In this document: one piece after another, positions 10,685 through 19,765 of the stretch | Numbering within the stretch: the stretch's first letter is position 1 | Layout of the letters: every line of letters starts with the position of its first letter | Assembly: GCA_025594325.1 (NCBI GenBank) | Contig: JANHCV010000006.1 | Span: 372,001-436,000 of the forward strand | Direction: 5' to 3' | Origin: Blastocladiella emersonii ATCC 22665 | Taxonomy: Eukaryota > Blastocladiomycota > Blastocladiomycetes > Blastocladiales > Blastocladiaceae | DNA length: 64,000 bases | The notes under the pieces: model-generated | The model's input: only the letters and a program-made list of their open reading frames with translations | Told to the model about the DNA's origin: nothing | Databases searched by the model: none | Translations under genes and position numbers: made by a program

Positions 10685-11144
10685 GCGAGCCTGAGTCCCT
10701 CCCCTATCCGTGTGTGTGGTGTACTGCTAGTCTAGATCAATGTACCAACCTGTTTATGTGTTTTCTTCTGTCTGCTACGCCGAGGACGCCGGAAAAAGTC
10801 GGAGGCGGAGCGGGGAGACATCACGCGCCCGCCCACGTGCGCTGCGAGACAAAACGCGTCGACGCGTCGCCGCGCGATCGCGGCCGGCCGAGCGCCTGGC
10901 CGAGCGCCAGGAACGCTCTCCCTTGTCCCGCACCAGCATCCATGAAACAAGCACGCGCAACCGACACCGACGCGGCGGAAACGCGCGCGGACGCGCCGCG
11001 CCCACGCCCCGCCCGCATGCGCCGCCCCGCCTCCGCGCTCTCAAAACCCGGTGCCCACCCATGCCCCTCCCCTCTCTCGCGCACCTGCTGCTGCACCGAG
11101 ACGACGGATACACATAGACGAACCGCACCGCATCCGACACCACC
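10685..11144. other. Intergenic region between the tandem binding-protein genes
   Basis: Holds the 3' end of copy 1 and the promoter of copy 2. No TATA box like that of copy 1 is seen; the last 100 bases are pyrimidine-rich before the ATG. Confidence 0.5.
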
Positions 11145-12637
11145 ATGGCGCGCACTAGCCTCGCCTCGATCCTCACCGTCCTGGCCCTCGCGGTCCTCGC
11201 GTCCACGACGCTCGTCGCGGCGCAGAGCCCGCTCGAGGAATGCGTCAAGACGTTCGATGCCAACAAGGACTGCTTCACGGCCAAGAGCACCAGTACGTTG
11301 TCTCGCCGTGCGGTCCACCGCGCTCTCGCGCTCACGTCGACTCGCGCGCGCGTGTAGACGAGGCGGCCAAGTACTTCAAGGTCGACTACAAGAACTACTA
11401 CAAGGTGGTCACGGTGAACAACACGTTTGCGCCCATCACCAACTACACGCTGGTGATCCGCGGCGCGCCCAAGACCAACCTCCCGACCAACGTGAACGGC
11501 ACGTTCGAGATCCCCGTGCGCAACGCGACCGTGTTCGACACGACGTCGGTGCCGTACCTCGAGCTGCTCGGCAAGCGCGGGCAGATCCAGTCGGCGGCGT
11601 CGCCTAGCTACGTGACGTCGGCGTGCTTCCAGAAGCTGATCTCGGCGGGGACCATCAAGACGGTCGACGACAAGAACGTGACCAACGCCAACACCACGCT
11701 GGCCACGGCCGACGTGATCTTCTCGGGCGTCGGCCAGACGCTCAACGTGTCGACGGGCAAGTGGGTCACGCAGGCCGCCTCGAGCGACCCGGGCGCCCTC
11801 AACCGCGTCGAGTGGCTCGAGTATTTCGCGCAGTGGTTCGGGCTCGAGGGCGATGCGCAGAAGATCACGACCGAGATCACGGCGCGGTACAACGCGGCCA
11901 AGGCGGCCGCCGCCCGCGCGAAACCCGCGTCCCCGCTCAAGGTCGCGTGGGTCTCGTACTCGGCGCCCGCGTCGTGGAACGGGAACCAGGCGTCGTGGTC
12001 GTTCTCGGCCGCCGCGTACAAGAAGGACCTTGTCACGGACGCCGGCGCCACGTTCGTCACGCCGGCCGTCTCGACGTACACGGACGTGGCCGAGTTCCGC
12101 AAGCAGCTCACCGACGTCGACGTGGCCATCTACGAGTCGTTCTCCAACGACACGCTCGCCACCTTCACGTCCGCGTTCGGCCTCAACTCCGACTTCAAGA
12201 TGGTCAAGAACGCCCAGGTCTACGGCCTCGACAAGCGCGTCAACGGGCTCGGGTTCATGGGTACGCTCGCTCCTCACCTCGCCCCCACTTTCGCAGAAAC
12301 GCTAACACATTTCGATCTCGTAGACTGGTTCGAGTCGGCCCTCGTCTTCCCAAACGTGGTCCTCGTGGACCTCATGACCATCGTGTCGCCGCGCGCCGTG
12401 CCCGCCGGCGTCACGCGCCGGTACCTACGCAAGCTCGACTCGGAGTCCCAGGGCGTCGTGGCCACGGGCGAGTGCTCGGGCGACGCCTCGGCCGCGCAGT
12501 CGGTCCAGGGCCCCGAGTCGGCCAGCTTCTCGTCGCTCCCCACGTCCGCGGCCACGCGCCGCGGCGGCGCCGAGTCGAGCGCGGTCACGGCGGCCGTCGC
12601 GGTCGTCGTCGGGATCGCGGTGAGCATGATCCTGTAA
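11145..12637 (+). CDS. Secreted, GPI-anchored-type protein with TroA/FepB-like binding fold (copy 2)
   Basis: Three exons, 11145-11292, 11358-12260 and 12324-12637 (introns of 65 and 63 nt; the second has a CTAAC branch site), give 454 aa. It aligns with copy 1 almost throughout (shared SPLEECVKTFDANKDCF at the mature N-terminus, DYKNYYKVV, VEWLEYFAQWFGLEGDAQ, LDWFES/MDWFES, FPNVVL). It has its own signal peptide and a hydrophobic C-terminal tail (VVVGIAVSMIL) suited to GPI anchoring. Intron positions differ: copy 1 lacks both introns of copy 2 and has one at a site uninterrupted in copy 2. So the duplication is old enough for intron turnover. Role as in copy 1: inferred surface capture of a small ligand such as a metal chelate. 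Confidence 0.8.
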
Positions 12638-12726
12638 GCTGGAAGGAAAGAGAGCGACCTGTTGAGAGACGCGAAAATACACTATACTAGCAGTTCAAAG
12701 GGTTGAAATTCGTGACTGGGAAAATC

Positions 12727-12935
12727 TCGGCCGCGCAGTAGGTCCAGCGCTCCGATTCGGACAGCTTCTCGTCCCTGCACACGTGCCGTGGCCGCGCCAA
12801 GTTGAGAGCAGCTCGCGGTCATGGTCACGCTCACGGTGACACTCGCGGCGAACATGTTCCTGCAAGGGAGGCGCAAGGAGCAAGGAGCGGCCTGTCGAGA
12901 CTCAGAACTACACAATTCTAGCAGTTTGAAAAAGT
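12727..12935 (+). pseudogene. Decayed third copy: 3' end of a binding-protein-like gene
   Basis: Sequence from the CTCGGCCGCGCAG motif onward closely follows the last ~190 bp of copy 2 and its 3' flank. It includes the region for the GPI tail and the later words GCGACCTGTTGAGAG / GCGGCCTGTCGAGAC and CTAGCAGTT. The matching frame has an early TAG. Only the tail of a gene is present, so this is a 3'-only tandem duplicate that was never complete or has been eroded. Confidence 0.7.
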
Positions 12936-12988
12936 CGATATACTCACGTCTGATAAATCCGATAGATGGTCAGGTCACACCGAAGCTT

Positions 12989-14586
12989 CTAGCGCCGCTT
13001 GTCGATGTTGGGCAGCTTCCGCACCGGCGCGAGCCCAGTGTCGTACGAGTCATTGTCGTAAGTGACGATCTCGGTGAGCGTCGGCCAAACCTGTGCTGGG
13101 TCAGAGTCAATCGAGCCGCGGATGGTAAGCTTACGCAGCACTGGGAGCTTAGTGAGGTGCAGGAACCCGTAGACCGAGCTGTCTGCATCAAGCTCGCGTA
13201 GATTGGAAAGAGTGAGAGAGGCGCGCAACGGGTCTGTTGCAACGATTGAGTGCATGGCCAACGGTAAAGCGAGCCGCTCGAGCTTAGGGAGCTTGCGCGC
13301 CGCAAGGATAAGGGCGCTCAGATCACAGCTTAGCGTACTCGTACAGTCGGTCGAGTTGGGTTGGACAATGAACTCGCGAAGGTTGCGCTCCGTGGACCAC
13401 GGAGAGAGCAATCAAGCAGCGTGATTGAGAGCTCAAAGTAGCGCAGACTCGGCATATGTACGGTGAAGGGCGGCCCATCAGTTACAAGCAAGGGCGACGT
13501 GCAAGTCACCCTGAGTTCGTCGCCGGTTGCAAGCAGCGTGAGCCGCTCGAGGTGTGGATGCGTGAGGATCTCGCCAAAGTACCAAAAGTGGCCGTCGGTG
13601 CCGGACAAGGTCAAGGAGCGGACTCGGCGAAACCGCTCTGTCCCGCGGAATCCGAATTCGCGATTGTCAGGCGCATCTTCGTCCACAGGATCGCCGATGA
13701 GAGTGGCGAACCAAGCTTGCTGTAGCTGCTTAACTTCCTCGCTGGGCAGTCGCAGGGCATCAATGGCGGGTGTAAGCTTCTAGTCGAACTCGAGTGCCTC
13801 GTAATCGATGTCTCGCACGCCCAAAGGCAGAACGGCGCTGAGGGAGGAAGAAAAGTGCACAACGCGGCACGCGACCGCATTGGGGAACTTGCGCGAGAGC
13901 AGGGTTAAACATTCCGACGCGTCAACGGCGTTGGAGGCAAATACAAGCGTTCGGACAGCTTGAACATTGAGCCGTTTCAAAAACGGAACGTCATCAAGTC
14001 GATAGCGGCCAATGAATTGTGAGTGGTAGACCCCGCCTGAGAACGGGTTTAGCAGCGTTACACTCGTTACCAGGCTCAGCGGGACGGGGACCAAGACGAG
14101 CCCGTTGTGGATAAGGCATTGGATCTCTCCGAGTGCAGTCGCGTCGAGAAACCTCGACCAAAGCGAGTGTACCGAAAGCTGGACGCGCTCCGCCGTGTCA
14201 ACGGCACGGGCATACGATGCAAAGTACAAATTGCCGCCAGCAATAACAAACGGATACAGTTCGTCATAGCGGGAGTGGCTGCGGATCTGCGCGGGTTTGA
14301 AGGAATGGTAGGTGCGAGGTCGAAGACTGATGAATGGGACGGCAGCTCCGACTATGCCGCCGCACTCAGTCGGAAGCGAGCGGTCCGCTGTGATCGGCAA
14401 AATGAGCTCGCGGAAGAGGATCGGGCGGGTAACGATGTAGGCGGTGCTGCAGACCTGGCCGATGTAGAAAAGGTCCCAGCGCCAATAATCGTTCGGATCG
14501 CTGCAGCGGCGACCGCCGTCCAGGACGTGGTCAACGATGAGCTGCCACAACTCGAGAGGGAGGTCGGGGGCAGGCGACTGGATCAT
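12989..14586 (-). pseudogene. F-box/leucine-rich family member 1, inactivated
   Basis: Related throughout to the intact paralogue at 24336-26198. It starts MIQSPAPDLPLELWQ with an F-box (LPLELWQLIVDHVL ... RPILFRELIL), which would recruit an SCF ubiquitin ligase. The frame is interrupted by a TAG at 13780-13782, where the paralogue has sense codons (EFD then stop, against SFDDH). Reading resumes in the same frame (LTPAIDAL, then RVRSLTLSG, then HPHLERLTLL). Near 13400 about 50 codons present in the paralogue are missing and the frame shifts before RNLREFIVQP. The tail LPNIDKRR ends at 12989. Two independent lesions make it a pseudogene. Confidence 0.8.
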
Positions 14587-14834
14587 TTATTTCATTTGCT
14601 TCCATTTGTAGTGCAGGGAGTTTTCGTTGCTGGAAGGAGCGATTTCGCGAAGATGAATTTTGATCGGGCGCTGCACAATATCACGTCTCTCCCACTCTCA
14701 AAAAAGGGAGACTTCAGTCCGCCCGTCCTGTCTCGCACTTGAGTCACGCCTGCCTCCCGCGCGACCGCCGGTGTGGCGCAACGCGTCGCTCAGCCACTCA
14801 CGTGATGTTAAGCCGCACAATGGTGCCCAAGCTT
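14587..14834. other. Short flank between two F-box pseudogenes
   Basis: Contains the former upstream region of the pseudogene at 12989-14586. An A/T-rich stretch (14585-14610) lies just before its start codon. No coding signal. Confidence 0.4.
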
Positions 14835-14911
14835 GTTCAGCGTTCGGGCTGATGTCTCGTCAGGCGCAAAGCATTTGAAGCGGGACGAAGGTGGCAGTCG
14901 AACGAATCGGC
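14835..14911 (-). pseudogene. F-box/leucine-rich family member 2, piece beyond the retrotransposon
   Basis: Continuing the minus-strand frame of the fragment at 22831-23638 across the element (counting the 5-bp target duplication once) gives ADSFDCHLRPASNAL, matching GGSFDDHLLPAVEAL in the intact paralogue. Homology fades after about 25 residues, and a stop follows. Confidence 0.7.
14907..14911 (+). repeat. Target-site duplication, left copy
   Basis: TCGGC directly before the 5' LTR is repeated directly after the 3' LTR (22831-22835). A 5-bp duplication is normal for copia-type integrases. Confidence 0.8.
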
Positions 14912-15288
14912 GGTTCAAGTACACGTGAACGCGTTGCGCCACAGTCACCGGACGCGTGCGACCCCGCCTGCGTCACGCGCGTCACGCGCACCGCGCCGAT
15001 CTCCTTTGTCATCGCCGCGGACCGCCTCACCTCACCGAGCGACGCGTCGGCCCGCTCACATCGGGCGACGCGCCCCCGCATCCCCTCTCTCTCTTGTTCC
15101 TTTGACCAGTTGCTAGTATTAGCCACCACATACAGCCTGTTGTCCTCTCGTGAACCTCCTCACCGTCTCCTCTTGTGAACCTCTTCACCGTCCCCTCTTG
15201 TGAACCTCTTCACCGCCTCGATCTTCATCTCCGCCAAGATCGCACGTCCATCGTGCCGAGCTTCCTCCCAGTCGAGTACGCTTCAACT
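14912..15288 (+). repeat. 5' LTR of the copia element
   Basis: 377 bases beginning GGTTCAAGTACACG and ending CTTCAACT. It matches the 3' LTR base for base by eye except for its first base (G here, A at 22454). The termini are not the usual TG...CA. Near its end it holds four copies of an ~25-bp CTCTTGTGAACCTCTTCACC-like word. Confidence 0.9.
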
Positions 15289-15302
15289 GGTTATGAGCCC
15301 TG
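15289..15302 (+). other. Primer-binding site, half-tRNA(iMet) type
   Basis: GGTTATGAGCCCTG immediately after the LTR is the exact reverse complement of CAGGGCTCATAACC, the anticodon arm of initiator methionine tRNA. Priming from an internally cut initiator tRNA is known for Drosophila copia and yeast Ty5. A TGG-type site pairing with a tRNA 3' end is not seen. Confidence 0.8.
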
Positions 15303-15618
15303 GAAGGCAGCGGCTCGATGTACGTACGATCTCGCTTCGCCCGCGCCGCGACCTCTCGATCCTCGCCGCCGCACTGCGCCCTCGTGCCTGCCGTCGCTCC
15401 CGTGGCACGCAGAATCGAGGCGCACGCGCACCCTTCGCTGTCGCTGCGTCGGCGGGTTGGGTGGACGCGTTCCTGCCCGCTCGCGCGCTCGTCGCGCCGT
15501 GGGAACGCGTACGCGGCCGACATGTGTCCACCTCTTGCTGCGAGTGTCGACAGACCCCCTGTCTGTCACCCAGCTCGCGCTCGCCACACCCTCATCCTAC
15601 CTGTGTGATTCTCCCAGC
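15303..15618 (+). other. Retrotransposon leader before the repeat array
   Basis: Lies between the primer site and the 108-bp repeats. Open in more than one frame, but no recognisable domain. Probably untranslated leader and packaging region. Confidence 0.5.
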
Positions 15619-16158
15619 CGTAGTTCGTGCAGCAGCACGGACGCGTGGTCTCCACGCGCGATTCATCCCGCTCTGAATCCGCGGTCACGTCGGTGCCCGC
15701 TCCTGGACGGCGCCGTACGGTCCTACCGTAGTTCGCGCAGCAGCGCGGACGCGTGGTCCCCATGCGCGACTCATTCCGCTCTGAGTCCGCGGCCACGTCG
15801 GTGCCCGCTCCTGGGCGGCGCCGTACGGTCCTGCCGTAGTTCGCGCAGCAGCGCGGACGCGTGGTCTCCATGCGCGACTCGTTCCGCTCCAAGTCCGCGG
15901 CCACGTCGGTGCCCGCTTCCGAGCGGCGCCGTGCGGTCCTGCCGTAGTTCGTGCAGCAGCACGGACGCGTGGTCTCCATGCGCGACTCGTTCCGCTCCGA
16001 GTCCGCGGCCACGTCGGTGCCCGCTCCTGGGCGGCGCCGTGCGGTCCTGCCGTAGTTCGTGCAGCAGCGCTGACGCGTGGTCCCCATGCGCGACTCGTTC
16101 CGCTCCGAGTCCGCGGCCACGTCGGTGCCCGCTCCTGGGCGGCGCCGTGCGGATCCGG
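15619..16158 (+). repeat. 108-bp tandem repeat, five copies, in the element leader
   Basis: Units start CGTAGTTCG at 15619, 15727, 15835, 15943 and 16051, exactly 108 bp apart; the last fades at about 16153. Because 108 is divisible by three, frames stay open on both strands (36-residue periodic Ser/Arg/Pro-rich translations), which mimics coding sequence. Copies differ at a few sites each. Confidence 0.92.
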
Positions 16159-16403
16159 GATGTGTGTGTGTGCCTGGTGTACTTTGGGTCGAAGGAAAAG
16201 GTGGTCGCGATGCGGGGGAGCGGGCGTCGTGCGTGCAGCGAGTCCCTCGGGTGGCGCAACGCGCTCCGGGCCGCCGCCGCCGCAGCTCGCTCACTCACTC
16301 AATCCCCGTCGCCCCCGCCGATCCGACTCCTAGTCTTCACTACCTGCAACACCATCCTCCTCTGCCACTGAGCCGCGTGTCCGCACGACCGGTGGTCTTC
16401 GCC

Positions 16404-18347
16404 ATGTACGGCTCCCGACAACGTAGGGACGCACGGCATGGCCCACTCACACTCTCTCCTATCCTCTCTCGCAGGATCACACATCGCATCCTCGTGCTCT
16501 TTGAGCAGCTCACGGGCATCGCCGACAACGAGTACCTGGCCATCTTCCGCCATGAAGATATTCTCGCTGCCGCCGCGCGCGAGACCAGTACCCCCGTCAA
16601 CCAGATCACCGAGGAGCAGTTCAACGAGGCCCGCACGACCGCTATCACGGACCTCATCGACGAGGTCTCCCGCGACTACGTCATCCTGCGCCACAACTCG
16701 ACCGTCTCCATCTCATCGCGCGACAACATCGAGACGGTGCTCGAGTTCCTCACGCCGCACTGGACCCCTGCCGCCGACACGACGACCGTCGACGCGTACC
16801 TCGCGCACGGCCTCGTCCCGTGCGGCGCCTCGCTCATCATGAACGTCAACCCGACGATCCCGTCGGCCATCGTCAAGCCCGAGCTGCTCATGGCCGTGAC
16901 CGTCTTCCTCGCTGCTCAGCAACCCGATGCCGGTGCTCCTCGCGCCGCACAGCCTGACGCACAGCAACTCACCGAGAAGATTTCCCGTCTCGAGTCCGTC
17001 GCCCAGACGACCGAGAAGACCATCGCCGACCTGCGCGACCAGCTCGCCTCGGCCAACACGTCCATCACCACGGCCAACACGGCCGCCGAGCAGGCCCGCC
17101 ACCGCGCGCAGACCTCGGCCGACGCACTCGCCGTCGCCGACGGTAAGCTCAAGGCGGCCGAGCTCGAGACCACCAACCTCAAGTCCAAGGTGGGTCACCT
17201 CGAGGAGACCATCGTCTCGACGGTCGCCCGCGCTGCCGCGGCGGCCGCCGCCTTCTCGTCTACCTCGCCGGCACCCGTCGTCACGACCGGCATCGATTGG
17301 CGCTACTCCCTGCCCACCGAGCAATCGGACGCCTTCGACTCGATTACGTGGCGCCTGACCAACGGCTGGATCGACTTCCCCGCCGACGAGATCAAGCACC
17401 GTCTACTCTGCAGAAAGCAACTCTGCATCATCAAGAAGGACCCGACCACGCTCAACACGGTCACCTTCGCCGGTAACAACGCCGGTATCATCCTTTTCTC
17501 GAACCTCGACACCATGATCCGCGACAAGCTGCTGTCGCTCATGGGCCACCACTCGTCGAGCGCCGCCTACACGCACTTCCCCCACGCGTGCGACGTGTGG
17601 GCGCACATGATGGACCAGTACCAGAACCTCGACGTACTCGTCGAGCGCCGCGACCGCGCCATGAAGAAGCTCAAGGACCTCCGCCCCGGCGCCTTCCCGT
17701 CCGCCGCGACGTTCGCCTCCGCGTTCCGCGCTGAGATCTCGCTCGTCGACGCGTGCATTCCCGGCACCCACCTGCGCATCGACGAGATCATCTCGCTGTT
17801 CCGAGCCAAGTTCGACGGCCAGAGCGAGACGGTCGCGTCGCACATCTCGCGCGCCTGCAGCAAGACGCCCACCATCGAGGCGCTGTGCGAGAAGCTGCAG
17901 GACGAGTTTGGCGACCACTCGTGGGTCCCGCGGACCTCGTCGGGCGCCGGTAAGCGCAAGCACCACGACGAGTCCAACACGCCGTCGGCATCCTTGTCGT
18001 CGTCCTCTTCCTCTTCATCATCGTCCTCCCGCACCGACCGCGGCTCCAACCACCACGACCACGTCCACGGCAACCCGAAACGCCCGCGCACCGGCGACGG
18101 CCTCCTGCGCAAGTGCAAGTGGTGCATCTACAAGGACAAGAAGAAGGTCACCGGCCACAACGAGATCCGCTGCCCGATCCGGCCGTGGGGTGAGTTCAGC
18201 CCGAACCACGACCCGCGCTACGAGGGCTACGAGTCGGGCCCACCGCCGCGCGGCTTCGAGCCGAGCCAGCGCCAGGGCGAGTGGCACGTGCACAAGTACG
18301 CGCCCGCCAACCGCACAACGTCGGGAAACGGCCGTGGGGAGCAGTAG
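16404..18347 (+). CDS. gag: gag of the copia element
   Basis: 647 codons from the ATG at 16404 (the frame is open further upstream; an earlier in-frame ATG lies at 16086). The N-terminal part is helical (RILVLFEQLTGIADNEY), with a coiled-coil-like central stretch (LTEKISRLESVAQTTEKTI). The capsid-like region follows (SDAFDSITWRLTNGWIDF ... HACDVWAHMMDQYQNLDV), similar in layout to the gag of copia elements (UBN2/DUF4219-like). A Ser-rich, basic C-terminus carries a zinc-knuckle variant, CKWC-x10-H-x4-C, at about 18114-18173. TAG at 18345-18347. The -1 frameshift site lies 16 bases before the stop. Confidence 0.88.
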   Translation: MYGSRQRRDARHGPLTLSPILSRRITHRILVLFEQLTGIADNEYLAIFRHEDILAAAARETSTPVNQITEEQFNEARTTAITDLIDEVSRDYVILRHNSTVSISSRDNIETVLEFLTPHWTPAADTTTVDAYLAHGLVPCGASLIMNVNPTIPSAIVKPELLMAVTVFLAAQQPDAGAPRAAQPDAQQLTEKISRLESVAQTTEKTIADLRDQLASANTSITTANTAAEQARHRAQTSADALAVADGKLKAAELETTNLKSKVGHLEETIVSTVARAAAAAAAFSSTSPAPVVTTGIDWRYSLPTEQSDAFDSITWRLTNGWIDFPADEIKHRLLCRKQLCIIKKDPTTLNTVTFAGNNAGIILFSNLDTMIRDKLLSLMGHHSSSAAYTHFPHACDVWAHMMDQYQNLDVLVERRDRAMKKLKDLRPGAFPSAATFASAFRAEISLVDACIPGTHLRIDEIISLFRAKFDGQSETVASHISRACSKTPTIEALCEKLQDEFGDHSWVPRTSSGAGKRKHHDESNTPSASLSSSSSSSSSSSRTDRGSNHHDHVHGNPKRPRTGDGLLRKCKWCIYKDKKKVTGHNEIRCPIRPWGEFSPNHDPRYEGYESGPPPRGFEPSQRQGEWHVHKYAPANRTTSGNGRGEQ

Positions 18348-18377
18348 ACGTCGCGCCCCGGCCCGTCCCTGCTCCCC
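18323..18377 (+). promoter_or_regulatory. -1 ribosomal frameshift signal between gag and pol
   Basis: Heptamer G GGA AAC at 18323-18329 is in the correct zero-frame register of gag. After a 6-base spacer, GGGGAGCAG (18336-18344) pairs perfectly with CTGCTCCCC (18369-18377), a 9-bp GC-rich stem with a 24-base loop. Slipping back one base continues GKRPWGAVDVAPRP directly into the protease frame. The same heptamer is known at the gag-pol junction of feline immunodeficiency virus. Function here is inferred from register, spacing and stem. Confidence 0.8.
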
Positions 18378-18770
18378 TTCCGCCGCCCGCTCCAGATCCT
18401 CGGCACCCGTCGCCACCATCCTCGCGCGTCCACGACGCCATGATCGTTGACGAGCCGCCCATCATCTCGCCCAACGGCAAGCCCACCACCAACTCGGACC
18501 ATCGAAAGTGTCCCACTGACACCCTGCCGGTCGCCTTCACCATCATCGCCTCGCGCCGCGAGAAGGTGAAGCACTACATCAAGCCCCAGTTCCTCAACAA
18601 GGAGCTCGCCAAGCAGGTCGCCCGCTGGCAGACCGCCTTCGTCGGCGACTCGGGCGCGTCGAATACCATGACCAACGTGTTCCGCCACCTGCGCAACGCG
18701 CGCAAGCTGCTCCGGCCCATCAAGATCCAGGCCGCCACGGGCAAGCACATCCTCGCGACCCCGTCTGGAT
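18330..18770 (+). pseudogene. pol: pol, protease segment
   Basis: In the -1 frame relative to gag. The aspartic protease signature GDSGASNTM lies at about 18644-18670 (catalytic Asp codon 18647-18649), preceded by NKELAKQVARWQTAFV. The reading then fails near 18755-18775: the protein-like sequence continues one frame away (MANTFFVPELIVPIVSFNVL), so a small indel has broken pol here. Confidence 0.8.
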
Positions 18771-18774
18771 CCTC

Positions 18775-19757
18775 ATGGCCAACACCTTCTTCGTGCCCGA
18801 GCTCATCGTCCCGATCGTGTCGTTCAACGTGCTCGCGGCCAAGGGCAGCGGCTACAAGGTCGAGATGTTTGACGGCGGCGTGAGTATCTGCGCCCGCGAC
18901 CCCGCCGCGACCTCGTGGGACGGCGCCATCACGCACGAGATCAAGCTCGATAACTCGGGCAACGTGCCGCTGCTCAACACGACCATCATCACCGACAAGC
19001 GGGTCTCGCACCCCGCCGTCGCCATGACGGACCCGTCCGTGTTCCTCGACTTCCAGTCGTCGGACAACACCGCCGCCGAGACGCCCGCGCTCGGCCTGAA
19101 CTTCCTCGACATGCTCGACCACGCCATGTACGACGTGTACTCGGCCGGCCACGTCAACGAGCCTGACCACCACTTTGACGGCGACGTCGAGTCGTTTGGC
19201 TCCAACGAGCCCGTCTTGGCCACCGTGCTCGACTCCATACTCGGCGACGCCGCTCTTCTACCCGAGGACCCGCCTGCCGACGTCGGGGGAGCAGGTCCGC
19301 CGCTCACCGACGTCGGGGGAACCGGTCCGCCGCTCACCGACGTCGGGGGAGCCGGCCCGCCGCTCGCCACCACCGACGGGGGAACCAGCTCGCCGCCTGG
19401 AGCAGGGGGAGCTGGTTCACCATCCACGGCTGGGGGAGCCGACCCGCGCGAGCACAACTATCTCGATCGCCTACTACTCGCGTTCGCGAACCTGACCAAG
19501 ATGGGGGAAGCGACCTCGGACACGGCCACGGCGACCGGCACTGCTGCCGCCGCGTCGTCGGCGCCATCATCTTCTTCGGCACCACCACCATCGCCACCAT
19601 CCGGCACGGCCGCCGAGACCTCGCCCTCAACATCCGCCAGCCCTCGATCCTCGCCATCGAGATCCGAGGCCAAGTCGATCATCTCGGCCATTATCACGCA
19701 CCTGCGGTTCGGCCACGCAGGCCGCGAAGCGCTGCACCAGCTGTTCAACCCGCGGTA
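18775..19757 (+). pseudogene. pol: pol, protease end to GAG-pre-integrase segment, out of frame
   Basis: Starts with the FVPELIVPIVSFNVLA region that normally follows the copia protease. A low-complexity linker with ~30-bp repeats (GGAGPPLTDVGG, about 19276-19380) follows, then a GAG-pre-integrase zinc motif (HLRFGHAGREALHQLF, about 19693-19745). The catalytic integrase that should follow is absent. The frame is +1 relative to gag, whereas the flanking pol segments are in the -1 frame. Confidence 0.8.
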
Positions 19758-19765
19758 CGGGCTCG

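Noticed and set aside
9862-11607. A 581-codon plus-strand frame overlapping both binding-protein genes
   Set aside because: Out-of-frame shadow: it runs over the exons of both genes and the intergenic gap, with Arg-rich composition.
15619-16158. CRISPR-like array
   Set aside because: Units are contiguous 108-bp repeats without unique spacers, inside a retrotransposon in a eukaryotic genome.
15175-16371. A 398-codon protein in the retrotransposon leader
   Set aside because: Its length comes from the 108-bp repeat being a multiple of three; the frame starts inside the LTR and is equally open on the other strand.
16423-16474. A 52-nt intron at the start of gag (GTAGGG ... GCAG)
   Set aside because: Removing it puts the following conserved Gag sequence out of frame, whereas the unspliced reading is continuous.
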